From: Gemmatimonadaceae bacterium
GTDB lineage: Bacteria > Gemmatimonadota > Gemmatimonadetes > Gemmatimonadales > Gemmatimonadaceae
DNA: 64,000 nucleotides
Assembly: GCA_011525845.1 (NCBI GenBank)
Contig: WYBP01000011.1
Span: 62,001-126,000 of the forward strand
Direction of reading: 5' to 3'
The translations under genes and the position numbers were made by a program. Each line of letters starts with the position of its first letter. The stretch's first letter is position 1. Under the pieces are notes generated by a model that saw nothing but the letters and a program-made list of their open reading frames with translations, was not told where the DNA came from and searched no databases. This document shows, piece by piece, positions 8,082 through 16,535 of this stretch.

Positions 8082-8402
8082 TCAGGCGCCCGGTGGCCGC
8101 GCGCCCGGCAGCCCCGCCGCAGCCGCGTCGAGCCGGGCCGCGAGGATGACGTCGTTCTCCGTGACGCCCCCGGAGTCGTGCGTGGAGAGGGTGACGATCA
8201 CGCGGTTGTAGCGGACGTCGAGATCGGGGTGGTGATTCATCTCCTCGGCCGGACCCTCGGTGCGTTGCACGAACGCCACGGAGTCGGGGAATCCCCGGAA
8301 GGAGAACGTGCGTGTGATCGCATTCCCCTTCCGGCTCCAGCCCGGGAGCGCGCCGAGTCGGCGCTGCAGGTCGATGTCCGAGAGGACGGGTAGCTTTCCC
8401 AC
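8082..8402 (-). CDS. phhB: Pterin-4a-carbinolamine dehydratase
   Basis: 106 residues, the usual length. The active-site signature EEMNHHPDLDV (His57, His58) and a third His at 75 (STHDSGG) match the PCD/DCoH family, which dehydrates 4a-hydroxytetrahydrobiopterin during aromatic amino acid hydroxylation and can also act in pterin/molybdopterin metabolism. No phenylalanine hydroxylase gene is in the window, so the physiological partner is unknown. It is convergent with the BI-1 gene and divergent from the next membrane protein. Confidence 0.9.
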   Translation of the reverse strand: MGKLPVLSDIDLQRRLGALPGWSRKGNAITRTFSFRGFPDSVAFVQRTEGPAEEMNHHPDLDVRYNRVIVTLSTHDSGGVTENDVILAARLDAAAAGLPGARPPGA

Positions 8403-8472
8403 GAGTACGCTCCGGTCGATGGGGCCGGCATCGGGAACGCGCCGGTGGGGTGAAGATGCGGCCCGTTTGTCG

Positions 8473-8478
8473 TACGTT
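8473..8478 (+). promoter_or_regulatory. Candidate -10 element close to the start codon
   Basis: TACGTT ends seven bases before GTG 8486. The spacing fits a leaderless transcript starting at the GTG. A -35 match is poor (GTGAAG at 8450), so the call is tentative. Confidence 0.35.
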
Positions 8479-8485
8479 CAATGCC

Positions 8486-8926
8486 GTGACCACCGCCGAC
8501 ACGCTCACCCTGCTCCGCCGTGGCCTCCTCGCGCTCCTGGCGATCGGGTTCGTGGGGATGCTGGCCGACCTCATCCTGCTGGAGCACTACGACGACGCGC
8601 CGCAGTGGATCCCGATCGGACTCCTCTCCGCCGCGGTCCTCGTGACCCTCTGGCACTGGCTCGACGGTCGCAAGGCGAGCCTCCGCGCGTTCCAGACGCT
8701 CATGCTGCTGTTCATCGTGGCGGGCCTCGTCGGTATCTTCCTGCACACCAAGGGGAACGTGGAGTTCGAGCGGGAGCTAAGTCCGGACCTCACGGGCCTC
8801 GCCTTCTGGTGGGAGGTCCTGCGCGGGGCGACCCCGACGCTCGCGCCGGGCACGCTCGCACAGGCCGGGCTGCTGGGCCTCCTCTACGGCTACCGTCACC
8901 CCGCACTCACTTCCAAGGACACCTGA
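8486..8926 (+). CDS. Small integral membrane protein, function unknown
   Basis: From GTG 8486 the protein has 146 residues with four probable transmembrane helices (LALLAIGFVGMLADLILL, IGLLSAAVLVTLWHWL, FQTLMLLFIVAGLVGIFL, LAQAGLLGLLYGYRH). An alternative GTG at 8450 adds 12 residues that look non-structured; the later start is preferred because a -10-like hexamer sits directly before it. It ends one base before the start of the helix-hairpin-helix gene and is probably co-transcribed with it. No family is recognised. Confidence 0.65.
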   Translation: MTTADTLTLLRRGLLALLAIGFVGMLADLILLEHYDDAPQWIPIGLLSAAVLVTLWHWLDGRKASLRAFQTLMLLFIVAGLVGIFLHTKGNVEFERELSPDLTGLAFWWEVLRGATPTLAPGTLAQAGLLGLLYGYRHPALTSKDT

Positions 8927-8927
8927 C

Positions 8928-9566
8928 ATGCGCACCATCGCCGCTCGCGCGCTCGCCGCGCTCCTCATCCTCCTCACGGGCAGCGCGCTCCAGGCACAGG
9001 TCGGCAAGTCGGTCACCGCCAAGGACGCCAACACCACGTCCGAGGCGGAGATCGCGACCCTGCCGCACATGAACGCCGCGCTCGCGAAGGAACTGGTGGC
9101 GGCCCGTCCGTTCCTCACGACGGCGGCCTACGACGCCTTCCTGGCGACCAAGCTCAGCAAGGAGCAGCGCACGGAGCTCTACCCGCGCCTCTTCGTCCAC
9201 ATCAACCTGAACACGGCGTCGCGCGAGGAGATCATGCTCGTGCCCGGCATGGGCCCCCGCTTCCTGCGCGAGTTCCTCGAGTACCGGCCCTACCGGTCGC
9301 TGGCGCAGTTCCGCCGCGAGATGGGCAAGTACACGAACGCCGAGGAGGTGGCGCGCATGGAGCAGTACGTCCTCGTGCCGATGGACCTGAACACGGCGGC
9401 GGATGACGACCTCATGACGATCCCCGGCTTCGGCCCGCGGATGCTCCGCGAGTTCAAGGAGTACCGCCCGTACAAGGCGATCGAGCAGTTCCGGCGCGAG
9501 ATCGGGAAGTACGTGAACGAGAAGGAAGTGGCGCGGCTCGAGCGCTACGTCGTCATCGTCCCGTAG
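8928..9566 (+). CDS. Secreted protein with ComEA-like helix-hairpin-helix repeats
   Basis: 212 residues. A signal peptide ends at LQAQ (residue ~24). Three ~60-residue units follow: a weak one at 31-90 and two near-identical ones at 92-150 and 152-212. Each begins LNTA and contains PGMGPRFLREF or PGFGPRMLREF, the GxGPxxA-like hairpin of ComEA/HhH motifs that bind DNA backbone. ComEA proteins bind incoming DNA in the periplasm during transformation. Here there is no transmembrane anchor and no competence gene nearby, so DNA binding is inferred from the motif only. It is coupled to the upstream membrane protein by a one-base gap. Confidence 0.75.
   Translation: MRTIAARALAALLILLTGSALQAQVGKSVTAKDANTTSEAEIATLPHMNAALAKELVAARPFLTTAAYDAFLATKLSKEQRTELYPRLFVHINLNTASREEIMLVPGMGPRFLREFLEYRPYRSLAQFRREMGKYTNAEEVARMEQYVLVPMDLNTAADDDLMTIPGFGPRMLREFKEYRPYKAIEQFRREIGKYVNEKEVARLERYVVIVP
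9201..9560 (+). repeat. Two tandem 180-base coding repeats
   Basis: Residues 92-151 and 152-212 of the HhH protein are encoded by two adjacent 180-base units with the same order of motifs (LNTA, PGxGPR, REFxEYRPY, QFRREMGKY or QFRREIGKY). They represent an internal duplication. Confidence 0.75.
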
Positions 9567-9584
9567 GCGTCATCGCAGGGCGGG

Positions 9585-9619
9585 GGCCGGGGCGTTCCGC
9601 GTGGCGGGGCGCCCCGGCC
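9585..9619. terminator. Hairpin between convergent genes
   Basis: A perfect 10-bp inverted repeat (GGCCGGGGCG at 9585-9594 with CGCCCCGGCC at 9610-9619) encloses a 15-base loop. It lies between the HhH gene and the convergent gene ending at 9620. There is no T-tract, so its action as a bidirectional terminator is inferred. Confidence 0.5.
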
Positions 9620-10006
9620 TCACTTCTTGGCGCAGAGGTGCTCGAGCGCGACGTGCGCGAAGGTGCTCGTGAGGGCGGGCCCGAAGCCGGGGACCTTGGG
9701 CGCGCTCCGGCGGTACACCGTGCCCTTCTGCTCGTCGTGCCAGATGATGTTCTCCTTCACCGCCACCGTGCGGTTGGCGCAGTCGAACATCGCGACCGAG
9801 CGCGATCCCGTGATCGGCCCCTGTGGCGTCGCCACCGCCTCCTGGTAGACCACCCGCACGGTGGCCGTGATGATGCCGTCCTTGGTCGACACGCTGCGCG
9901 GGTCGAGGAAGACGCTGTTCCCGGTGGAGGTGGTGCCGATCGCCTGCCACCGGGGCTGGACCGGCGCCGCGAGCAGGAGCAGCAGGGCGATCGCGGGGGC
10001 GCGCAT
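9620..10006 (-). CDS. Small secreted protein resembling surface-adhesin E
   Basis: 128 residues from ATG 10006, chosen because it begins a signal peptide (MRAPAIALLLLLAAPVQP) and overlaps the upstream stop as TGATG. The mature domain has a FDC...C pairing (SVAMFDCANRTVAVKEN and a C-terminal LCAKK) and the strand pattern of the surface-adhesin protein E (PF16747-like) family. Members are small secreted proteins of poorly known role. It is translationally coupled to the zinc-ribbon gene upstream. Confidence 0.55.
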   Translation of the reverse strand: MRAPAIALLLLLAAPVQPRWQAIGTTSTGNSVFLDPRSVSTKDGIITATVRVVYQEAVATPQGPITGSRSVAMFDCANRTVAVKENIIWHDEQKGTVYRRSAPKVPGFGPALTSTFAHVALEHLCAKK

Positions 10007-10215
10007 CAGTCGAGCTGGATGAGGCGCACCACCCGCCCGCCGCAGGTGCCGCACTTGCCGATCAGGGCCAGTTCCTTGTCGCGGATCTCCCCCTGGACGA
10101 GCTCGAAGTGGCGCTTGTGCAGGCAGCGCGTGCAGAAGCCGTCGTCGAGCAGCTTGGTGCGCGTCGCGTCCGGCACGCGGTCCCAGACGGCCTGCGCTTC
10201 TGGCGTGAACGTCAT
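10006..10215 (-). CDS. Small zinc-ribbon protein
   Basis: 69 residues from ATG 10215, preferred over an upstream in-frame ATG (10245) because GGAG lies nine bases before it. Two Cys pairs (CTRC and CGTCGG, about 37 residues apart) form a probable zinc ribbon. The rest is charged and helical (AVWDRVPDATRTKLLDDGF). Its stop overlaps the start of the secreted gene (TGATG). No specific family is recognised; nucleic-acid or protein binding is possible. Confidence 0.65.
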   Translation of the reverse strand: MTFTPEAQAVWDRVPDATRTKLLDDGFCTRCLHKRHFELVQGEIRDKELALIGKCGTCGGRVVRLIQLD

Positions 10216-10318
10216 CTCGGTCTCCGCGGAGTGGGCACCGGGCATCTTCGTGCCCCGAAACGATGGTGGCGGTGCAGCGCGTGCGCCAGTCAGGCGTCCG
10301 CCGGTCGGGCGTCCGCGG

Positions 10319-11434
10319 TCAGGCGTCCACCTCGCCGCTCACCTCGCGCTCCACCGCGGCGCGCAGGATGCTCATGAAGTCCTGCGCGTTGGTCACGACA
10401 CCCACCGCCTGGTGCGTCCCGCGGTCCTTGAGCTTGCTCACGAGGAACTCGCTCGCGTCCACGCAGATCGTCGGGAGCTCCACCATCCCGCGCTGCGGGT
10501 CCTCGTAGTACGAGGGGAGCATGTTCCCCACGGCGATCGAGTGCAGCGCCGTGGCGATCATCACCGCCATCGTCGCCTTCACCGCGTGCACGCGCATCGC
10601 CTCCTGCGCCGCGACGTTGTCGGTCAGCACGTCCGGGAGCGGCCCGTCGTCGCGGATCGAGCCGCCCAGCACGTAGGGGATCTCCTCCACCACGCAGGCG
10701 TGCATGATGCCCTCGCCGATGATGCCCTGCTCGACGGCCGCGCGGATCGAGCCGGCGCGGCGGACGGCGTTGATCGCCCGCATGTGCGCCGCGTGGCCGC
10801 CGGCGGTGGGATCGCCCTCGCTCGTCATCCCCAGCGTCGTGCCGACCACGGCCGCCTCGATGTCGTGCACCGCCACCGCGTTCCCCGCGAGCAGCGCCTG
10901 CACGAAGCCGTTCCGGATGAACCAGACCATGTTGTCGCGGGCGCGCGAGTGCACGAGTGCGGGGCCGGTCACCCAGAGCACGTATCCGCCGCGCCGCTTC
11001 TCGTCCACCAGCATCCGGGCGATCATCCGGTAGTCGATCGGCTTCTCGCGCGAGACCTGGCTCGACATGAAGTGGAACTCGCCATGCGCGTCCGGCCCAC
11101 CGGAGAACCCGCTGGCGTGCACGAGCACGCCCTCCCGGCCGTCCTCGTGGGTGCCCACGACGATCAGGTCCCCCTTCCGCACCCGGCGACCCTCGCGGAC
11201 CCACCAGACCCCGTCGGGGTCGCGGACGAGCACGCCGTCCATGCGCGGCTCGCGCGGCATCGTCCACCGGCCGTCGTCCCCCTTCACGTAGGTCGGGAGG
11301 TTCGTCGTCGCGAAGAACCCCTCCGGCAGCACACCATCGCGCTCCGCCGGCACGGTGCGGGCCGGCGGCGCGTCGGCGAGCGCGGGGATGGAGAAGTCCG
11401 GCGGGACGTAGGCCGGGGGAGGGATCGGACTCAT
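10319..11434 (-). CDS. Ornithine cyclodeaminase, archaeal-type (TIGR00300/LOR-SDH-like family)
   Basis: 371 residues. GEFHFMSSQVSREKPIDYRM, HACVVEEIPYVLGGSIRDDG and LPDVLTDN match the family first named LOR/SDH-like and later shown in methanogens to convert ornithine to proline and ammonia. This family is unrelated to the classical mu-crystallin cyclodeaminase. The gene lies 28 bases after arginase on the same strand. Together they would convert arginine to urea, ornithine, then proline. The enzymatic assignment is by family and context; the distinction from arginine dihydrolase fusions (AgrE/ArgZ) is made by the absence of an N-terminal dihydrolase domain. Confidence 0.78.
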   Translation of the reverse strand: MSPIPPPAYVPPDFSIPALADAPPARTVPAERDGVLPEGFFATTNLPTYVKGDDGRWTMPREPRMDGVLVRDPDGVWWVREGRRVRKGDLIVVGTHEDGREGVLVHASGFSGGPDAHGEFHFMSSQVSREKPIDYRMIARMLVDEKRRGGYVLWVTGPALVHSRARDNMVWFIRNGFVQALLAGNAVAVHDIEAAVVGTTLGMTSEGDPTAGGHAAHMRAINAVRRAGSIRAAVEQGIIGEGIMHACVVEEIPYVLGGSIRDDGPLPDVLTDNVAAQEAMRVHAVKATMAVMIATALHSIAVGNMLPSYYEDPQRGMVELPTICVDASEFLVSKLKDRGTHQAVGVVTNAQDFMSILRAAVEREVSGEVDA

Positions 11435-11462
11435 CGTGTGTGCACCTGGCGGGTGGGTCGGC

Positions 11463-12374
11463 TCACAGGATCCGCTTTCCGAGCGCGCTGAGGATCAACT
11501 CGCACGCGATCTCGGCCGTGCGGTTGCGCTCGTCGAGCACGGGGTTCACCTCGACCACGTCGAGCCCCACGAGCTTCCCCGTGTCGGCGAGGAGCTCCAT
11601 CGCGAGGTGCGCCTCCCGGTACGTCATGCCGCCGGGCACCGCCGTGCCGACACCGGACGCCTCGGAGGGGTCGATCACGTCCATGTCGAAGGAGACCCAG
11701 ATCCCGGCCGTCCCGCGCGTCGCGACGGTGATCGCCTCCTCCATCACCGCGCGCACCCCGCGCTCGTCGAGCGCGCGCATGGTGAACGCGGAGAGGCCCC
11801 ACTTCCGGATGTGGTTCCGCTCCGGCTTGTCGAGGTCTCGCAGTCCGACGAGCGCCACATCGCTGGTCTTGAGCGCCGCGCCCTCCCCGGCGATGCCCAC
11901 CATCGCCTTGTCACCATGCCCCAGCAGCGCGGCGAGGGGCATGCCGTGCACGTTCCCCGAGCTCGACGTCGCGGGCGTGTTGAGGTCGCCGTGCGCGTCC
12001 ACCCAGACGAGCCCGAGCCGCTCCCCCTGCTCGGCCAGGTGCGCGGCGGCCCCCGCGACGGAACCGGCCGCGAGCGCATGGTCGCCGCCCAGCACGACGG
12101 GGACCTGGCCGGCGGCGAGCGCGGCCTTCGTGCGCCGCGCGACCTCCACGCAGACATCGGTGATCGCGCCGAGGTAGCGGGCGCCGCGCTGGGCGCCGCG
12201 CGCGGCATCCTCGCGGAAGGGCACCTCGACGTTCCCCGCGTCGACGACGGTGTGGCCCAGCTTCTCCAGCCGGGCGCGCAGGTCGGTGTAGCGGACGGCG
12301 GAGGGACCCATGTCCACGCCGCGGCGGCTCGCGCCCAGGTCCATCGGGACGCCGATCAGGTTCACGTTGCTCAT
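11463..12374 (-). CDS. rocF: Arginase
   Basis: 303 residues, the normal arginase length. The three metal-binding motifs are present: GGDHA (96-100), DAHGD (126-130) and SFDMDVIDP (228-236), all as in Mn-dependent ureohydrolases. The substrate loop ([18 protein letters not shown]) fits arginase rather than agmatinase. It hydrolyses arginine to ornithine and urea in the cytoplasm. It is first in a two-gene unit with the ornithine cyclodeaminase. No urease is present in the window, so the fate of urea is unknown. Confidence 0.93.
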   Translation of the reverse strand: MSNVNLIGVPMDLGASRRGVDMGPSAVRYTDLRARLEKLGHTVVDAGNVEVPFREDAARGAQRGARYLGAITDVCVEVARRTKAALAAGQVPVVLGGDHALAAGSVAGAAAHLAEQGERLGLVWVDAHGDLNTPATSSSGNVHGMPLAALLGHGDKAMVGIAGEGAALKTSDVALVGLRDLDKPERNHIRKWGLSAFTMRALDERGVRAVMEEAITVATRGTAGIWVSFDMDVIDPSEASGVGTAVPGGMTYREAHLAMELLADTGKLVGLDVVEVNPVLDERNRTAEIACELILSALGKRIL

Positions 12375-12481
12375 GGTGCGTGGAGGCTAGCGCTCGCGCA
12401 CCGAAGCGGAAGCCTCGCGCATGGGCATGCACGGGATGCCGTCGGTATGCGTGCGCGGCCGAATATCCAGCCAGCGCGCGG

Positions 12482-14158
12482 TCAGGCGCGCGCGCACACT
12501 CCGGTGCTCAGCAGCAGTCCGGTCGCGACGACGGCGACGGCACCGATCACGTTGTGCCAGAGGAAGGCGACCTGCGGTGCCCATATGCTCACCGCCGCCA
12601 CGGTGCCCATCCCGGCGAGCAGGCCCACGAAGGCGCCCGTCGCCCGGACGCGCGGGATCATCGCGCAGAGGAAGACGCCGAGGATCGATCCATAGAAGAA
12701 CGAGCCGAACCGGTTCACGACCTCGATCAGGGAGCCGAGCGTCGCGGCGTACGTGGCGACGAAGCAGGCGAACACGCCCCAGAGCGCCGTGGAGATCTTG
12801 GAGACGCGCAGGAAGTGCGCGTCGCTCCCCTCGCGCCGGAACCAGCGCTGGTAGAAGTCCACGACCGTGGCCGTCGAGAGCGAGTTCAGTTCCGCGGCGA
12901 TGCTCGACATCGCCGCCGCGAGCACGGCGGCCAGGAAGAGCCCCGCGAAGCCGAGCGGGAGGTGGTCCAGGACGAAGCGCGGCATGATGTAGTTCACGTC
13001 GCGCGAGGACTGCCCCGTGGCGGCCGCGGCGGCAGCCAGCGCCTCGGTGCGGATCGCCCCGACCTCCGCCTCGCGGGTCCGGTAGGCATCGAGGGCGGTG
13101 CGCGTCGCGGCCGCATCCCCCATCTCCTTGGTCGCGACCGCGGCGCGGGCCGCCACCTCCCGGCCAGCGATCGCGTCCGCATAGCGCGACTCCAGCGCGG
13201 CGTACGCCGCCGGGTCGGCCGAGCGCGTCTGCGCCTCGTGCGCGGGGTTGTAGAGCAGCGGCGCCGGCTGGAACAGGAAGAAGAGGAAGACCAGGACGCC
13301 CACCAGGAGGATCAGCGCCTGGAGCGGGATCTTCCAGTACGCGCTCATGAGGAGGGAACTGCGGGCCTCGTCCACCGAGCGGGCGGTGAGGTAGCGCTGC
13401 ACCTGGCTCTGGTCCGTGCCGAAGTACGAGAGCATCAGGAAGGTCCCGCCGATGATCCCGGACCAGAACGTGTACGTCTCGGTGAGGGTCACGGAGAAGT
13501 CGAACACGCGGAGCCGCCCCGTCGCGCCCGCCAGCGTGAGCGCGTCGTCGAGCGGCACGGGCATCTTCACGAGGAGCACGATCACGATCGCCGTGAGCGC
13601 GCCGACGATCATGAACATCTGCTTGACGTCCGCCCAGGTGACGGCCTGCACGCCGCCAACCACCGTGTAGAGCACCGTCGGCACGCCGATCAGCGCCACG
13701 CTCCAGATGAGGTCCACGCCGAAGATCGCCGAGAGCACCACGGCGGGCGCGCTGATGATCGCGCCGCAGGACATCCCGCGGGAGAGCAGGAAGAGGAGGC
13801 TCGTCAGGGAGCGCGTCCTGGCGTCGAACCGGCGCTCGAGGTACTCGTATGCCGTGTAGACCTTGGCCCCGTGCAGGAACGGCACGAGCGTGACGCCGAG
13901 GATCACCATCGCGATCGGCAGGCCGAAGTAGAACTGGACGAAGCGGAGGCCGTCCGTCGCCCCCTGGCCCGTGGTGCCGATGAGCGTGATCGCGGAGAGC
14001 TGCGTCGCCATCACGGAGAGCCCCACCGCCCACCACGGGAGGCTCCGGTTCGCGAGGAAGTACCCCTCGATGTTCGTCGTGCCCTTCGTGCGCCGGAGCC
14101 CGTCCCAGACGACGTACGCGATGTAGACGGCGACGATCGCCCAATTGATCCAGTGCAC
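12482..14158 (-). CDS. Sodium:solute symporter (SSS family)
   Basis: 558 residues with about 13-14 hydrophobic helices. The N-terminal TTNIEGYFLANRSLPWWAVG and SVMATQLSAITLIGTTGQG are characteristic of the SSS (SLC5) family. A ~110-residue hydrophilic, Ala/Arg-rich stretch between helices (about residues 300-405, including HEAQTRSADPAAYAALESRY) is unusual and probably extramembrane. The substrate cannot be read from sequence; relatives carry sugars, amino acids or carboxylates. A 34-residue membrane microprotein gene ends six bases upstream. Confidence 0.9.
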   Translation of the reverse strand: MHWINWAIVAVYIAYVVWDGLRRTKGTTNIEGYFLANRSLPWWAVGLSVMATQLSAITLIGTTGQGATDGLRFVQFYFGLPIAMVILGVTLVPFLHGAKVYTAYEYLERRFDARTRSLTSLLFLLSRGMSCGAIISAPAVVLSAIFGVDLIWSVALIGVPTVLYTVVGGVQAVTWADVKQMFMIVGALTAIVIVLLVKMPVPLDDALTLAGATGRLRVFDFSVTLTETYTFWSGIIGGTFLMLSYFGTDQSQVQRYLTARSVDEARSSLLMSAYWKIPLQALILLVGVLVFLFFLFQPAPLLYNPAHEAQTRSADPAAYAALESRYADAIAGREVAARAAVATKEMGDAAATRTALDAYRTREAEVGAIRTEALAAAAAATGQSSRDVNYIMPRFVLDHLPLGFAGLFLAAVLAAAMSSIAAELNSLSTATVVDFYQRWFRREGSDAHFLRVSKISTALWGVFACFVATYAATLGSLIEVVNRFGSFFYGSILGVFLCAMIPRVRATGAFVGLLAGMGTVAAVSIWAPQVAFLWHNVIGAVAVVATGLLLSTGVCARA

Positions 14159-14164
14159 GCGCGC

Positions 14165-14269
14165 TCAGCCCGTGTAGCGCTGCTGGAGCAGCCAGAGGAG
14201 GATCAGCGCGACGACCTGCACCGCCATCACGCGGAGGAGGTTCGTGCGGAAGCTCGAGGGGGACGGCAT
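14165..14269 (-). CDS. 34-residue single-helix membrane microprotein upstream of the symporter
   Basis: ATG 14269 to TGA at 14165 encodes MPSPSSFRTNLLRVMAVQVV followed by ALILLWLLQQRYTG: a positively charged N terminus, one hydrophobic helix of about 17 residues and a short polar tail. It ends six bases before the symporter ATG, on the same strand. Small one-helix partners are known beside some sodium/solute symporters (DUF4212-type subunits are larger), so an accessory subunit or leader-like regulator is plausible. Too short for homology to be certain. Confidence 0.6.
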   Translation of the reverse strand: MPSPSSFRTNLLRVMAVQVVALILLWLLQQRYTG

Positions 14270-14347
14270 GGACCAATACTACTGGCCGGCCGCCGAGGGC
14301 GTGAGCGCCGGCGCAACCTTCGCGACCCCGCGGCCGTAGGTGGGGAC

Positions 14348-14839
14348 ATGATCCTCGCCCTCCTGATCCTCGGCGCGCTCCTCTCCCTCCCGCTCACGGC
14401 GGTCGGGCTTCCCGGCTCCTGGCTCTTCATCGCGGGCGTCGCGATCTGGAAGTCCTTCGCGGCCGACGCCGGGGTGGGGTGGGTCGCGATCGGCATCGCA
14501 TTCGCGCTCGCCCTCCTCGGCGAAGTGCTCGAGTGGAGCCTCAGCTCCAAGTACACGGACAAGTACGGGGGCTCGCGCCGCGCGGCGTGGGGCGCCATCA
14601 TCGGCGGCCTCGTCGGCGCGGTGGTCGGCGTGCCGATCCCGGTGCTCGGGTCGATCATTGGCTCGTTCCTGGGCGCGTTCCTCGGGGCGCTGGTCGCGGA
14701 GTACTCGGTGCACCGGGGCACCGAGCGCGCCGGGCGGGTCGCGTGGGGCGCGCTCGTCGGGCGGGTGATCGCCGCGGCGGCCAAGGTCGGGCTCGGCGTG
14801 GTGCTCGCGGTCGTGATCCTCGCGTCGGCGATCTTCTAG
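14348..14839 (+). CDS. DUF456 family membrane protein
   Basis: 163 residues from ATG 14348, preceded by GGTGGGG; the open frame extends far upstream only as antisense to the symporter. The sequence has four to five hydrophobic helices with Gly-rich helices (GAIIGGLVGAVVGVPIPVLG, GSFLGAFLGALVAEY), typical of DUF456. The N-terminal PLTAVGLPGSWLFIAG is the family signature. Function unknown. It is divergent from the microprotein/symporter pair and convergent with cardiolipin synthase. Confidence 0.85.
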   Translation: MILALLILGALLSLPLTAVGLPGSWLFIAGVAIWKSFAADAGVGWVAIGIAFALALLGEVLEWSLSSKYTDKYGGSRRAAWGAIIGGLVGAVVGVPIPVLGSIIGSFLGAFLGALVAEYSVHRGTERAGRVAWGALVGRVIAAAAKVGLGVVLAVVILASAIF

Positions 14840-14858
14840 GCGAGGGCGGAGGAGCGGC

Positions 14859-14877
14859 CGCGGACGGCTCGTCCGCG
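14859..14877. terminator. Short hairpin between convergent genes
   Basis: CGCGGAC at 14859-14865 pairs with GTCCGCG at 14871-14877 around a five-base loop. It lies between the DUF456 stop and the cardiolipin synthase stop. No T-tract. Confidence 0.4.
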
Positions 14878-14887
14878 CGGGCGTCCC

Positions 14888-16336
14888 CTAGAGGTACGGC
14901 GAGAACAGCCGCGCGATCCCGTCGCGCAACTTGATCGGCAGCGGGCGGGCGTCCACCTCGGCCAGCGACAGCTCGCGCGCGATCGCGATCCGCTGGTCCA
15001 CCAGCGCCCCGATCCGTGCGGCGAGCGCCGTGCAATAGCTCTCGATGTCGAGCTCGAAGTTCAGCCGGAGGCTGCGCGGATCCCAGTTGGTGGAGCCGAA
15101 GAGCGACCAGCGACCGTCCACCACCACCATCTTCGCGTGGTCGAAGGGGAGCGGGGTGAGGTAGACCCGGCATCCCGGGCGGAGCACCTGCCAGAGCTGC
15201 GCGGCCGCGGCCCACTGCACCATCGGGATGTTCACGTGCTCCGGCAGCACGATCTCCACCTGCACCCCGCGCAGGGCCGCCACGCTGAGCGCGGCGACCA
15301 TCGCCTGGTCGGGGAGGAAGTAGGGCGTCACGATCCGCACCGAATGGCGGGCGTTCGCGAGCGCTCCGAGGAGCACGGTGCGGAGCACCTCGAGGTCCCC
15401 GTCGGGTCCGTCCGTGATGACTCGCGCCGTCGTCTCCCCCGCATCGTCGAGTGTCGGGAACCAGGCGGGGCCGTCGAGCACCTCGCGCGTCGCGAACGCC
15501 CAGTCCTCGGCGAACGCCTCCTGCACCTGCCCCACGATGGGGCCGTCCAGCCGGAAGTGGACGTCGCGGACCAGGCGCGGCGGCCGGTCCGCGTGGATGT
15601 TGCGGGCCTGGATGTTCATGCCCCCGGCGAACGCGATGCGGCCGTCCACGGTGAGCACCTTGCGGTGGTTCCGCAGGTTGAAGAAGGCGAGCCCCGCCTG
15701 GGTGAACTTCGGCAGGAAGAGCTCCGCGCGGACGCCGGAGCGCCGGAGCGCCTTGTGGACCGGGGGGCGGGTGTACCGGACGCCCACCCCGTCGATCAGC
15801 ACCCGGACCTCGACGCCGCGCGCCCGCGCCGCACCCAGGGCGTCGACGAACGGGCGCCCCGCGCGGTCGTCCCCGAAGATGAAGCTCGCGAGGGCGACCG
15901 AGTGCCGGGCGCCGTCGATCGCCTCGAGCATCGCGGGGTAGGCCTCGTCGCCATTCTGGAGGATCGTGACGTGGTTCCGGGTGAGGAGGGGGCGGCCCGA
16001 GACGATCTCCCCGAGCCGGGCCTGGGGCAGCGACTCGTCCGCGACCGCCGACGGCGTGCCCGGGCGGGCGATCCGGAGGGCGCCGGGGGTCGAGAGACTG
16101 AGTTTGCGGCGGTCCCGGTGGAGCTGCGTGGCGCGCCGGCGGATGCGGTTCAGGCCGAGGAGCGCGTACAGGAACGCCCCGAGCCCGGGCACGAGCCAGA
16201 TGAGGCCCACCCAGCCGATCGCGGCCCGGACGTCGCGCTTTCGGACGACGACGTGGGCGCTCGCGACGAGGCTGACGGCGCCGACGAGGGCGCCGGCGGC
16301 GTAGGGCCACCAGGGGGGGACTGCGATCGGCAGCAC
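14888..16336 (-). CDS. cls: Cardiolipin synthase (phospholipase D superfamily)
   Basis: 482 residues. Two N-terminal hydrophobic helices (about 8-65) are followed by two HKD catalytic motifs: HRK...D at residues 224-231 (NHRKVLTVDG) and HAK...D at 400-407 (DHAKMVVVDG), each followed by a GG-N or GSTN segment. It joins two phosphatidylglycerols to cardiolipin and glycerol in the inner membrane. Length and architecture match ClsA-type enzymes. Monocistronic; convergent with DUF456. Confidence 0.93.
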   Translation of the reverse strand: MLPIAVPPWWPYAAGALVGAVSLVASAHVVVRKRDVRAAIGWVGLIWLVPGLGAFLYALLGLNRIRRRATQLHRDRRKLSLSTPGALRIARPGTPSAVADESLPQARLGEIVSGRPLLTRNHVTILQNGDEAYPAMLEAIDGARHSVALASFIFGDDRAGRPFVDALGAARARGVEVRVLIDGVGVRYTRPPVHKALRRSGVRAELFLPKFTQAGLAFFNLRNHRKVLTVDGRIAFAGGMNIQARNIHADRPPRLVRDVHFRLDGPIVGQVQEAFAEDWAFATREVLDGPAWFPTLDDAGETTARVITDGPDGDLEVLRTVLLGALANARHSVRIVTPYFLPDQAMVAALSVAALRGVQVEIVLPEHVNIPMVQWAAAAQLWQVLRPGCRVYLTPLPFDHAKMVVVDGRWSLFGSTNWDPRSLRLNFELDIESYCTALAARIGALVDQRIAIARELSLAEVDARPLPIKLRDGIARLFSPYL

Positions 16337-16535
16337 GGTCCTCGAATCATAGCGTCGAGGCGCCCGCGACCGGAGGGGGCTGCCGACGACCGTCGATGCA
16401 GGACCCCCCGCTCGGCCGACCCGGAGAACCGGTGCCTACCCGATTTGCGGTCGGGGCTGCCGTTCGTGACCTTTACGGGTGGTCGATGCGAGACTCCGAC
16501 ACCGACGTCGCCAACCACCCAACTTCGTTCCCGCC

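Noticed and set aside
12387-14276. Long minus-strand open frame (629 codons) within the symporter region
   Set aside because: It is another frame of the symporter gene; it is Arg/Ala/Gly-biased with no recognisable motif, as expected for GC-rich shadow frames.
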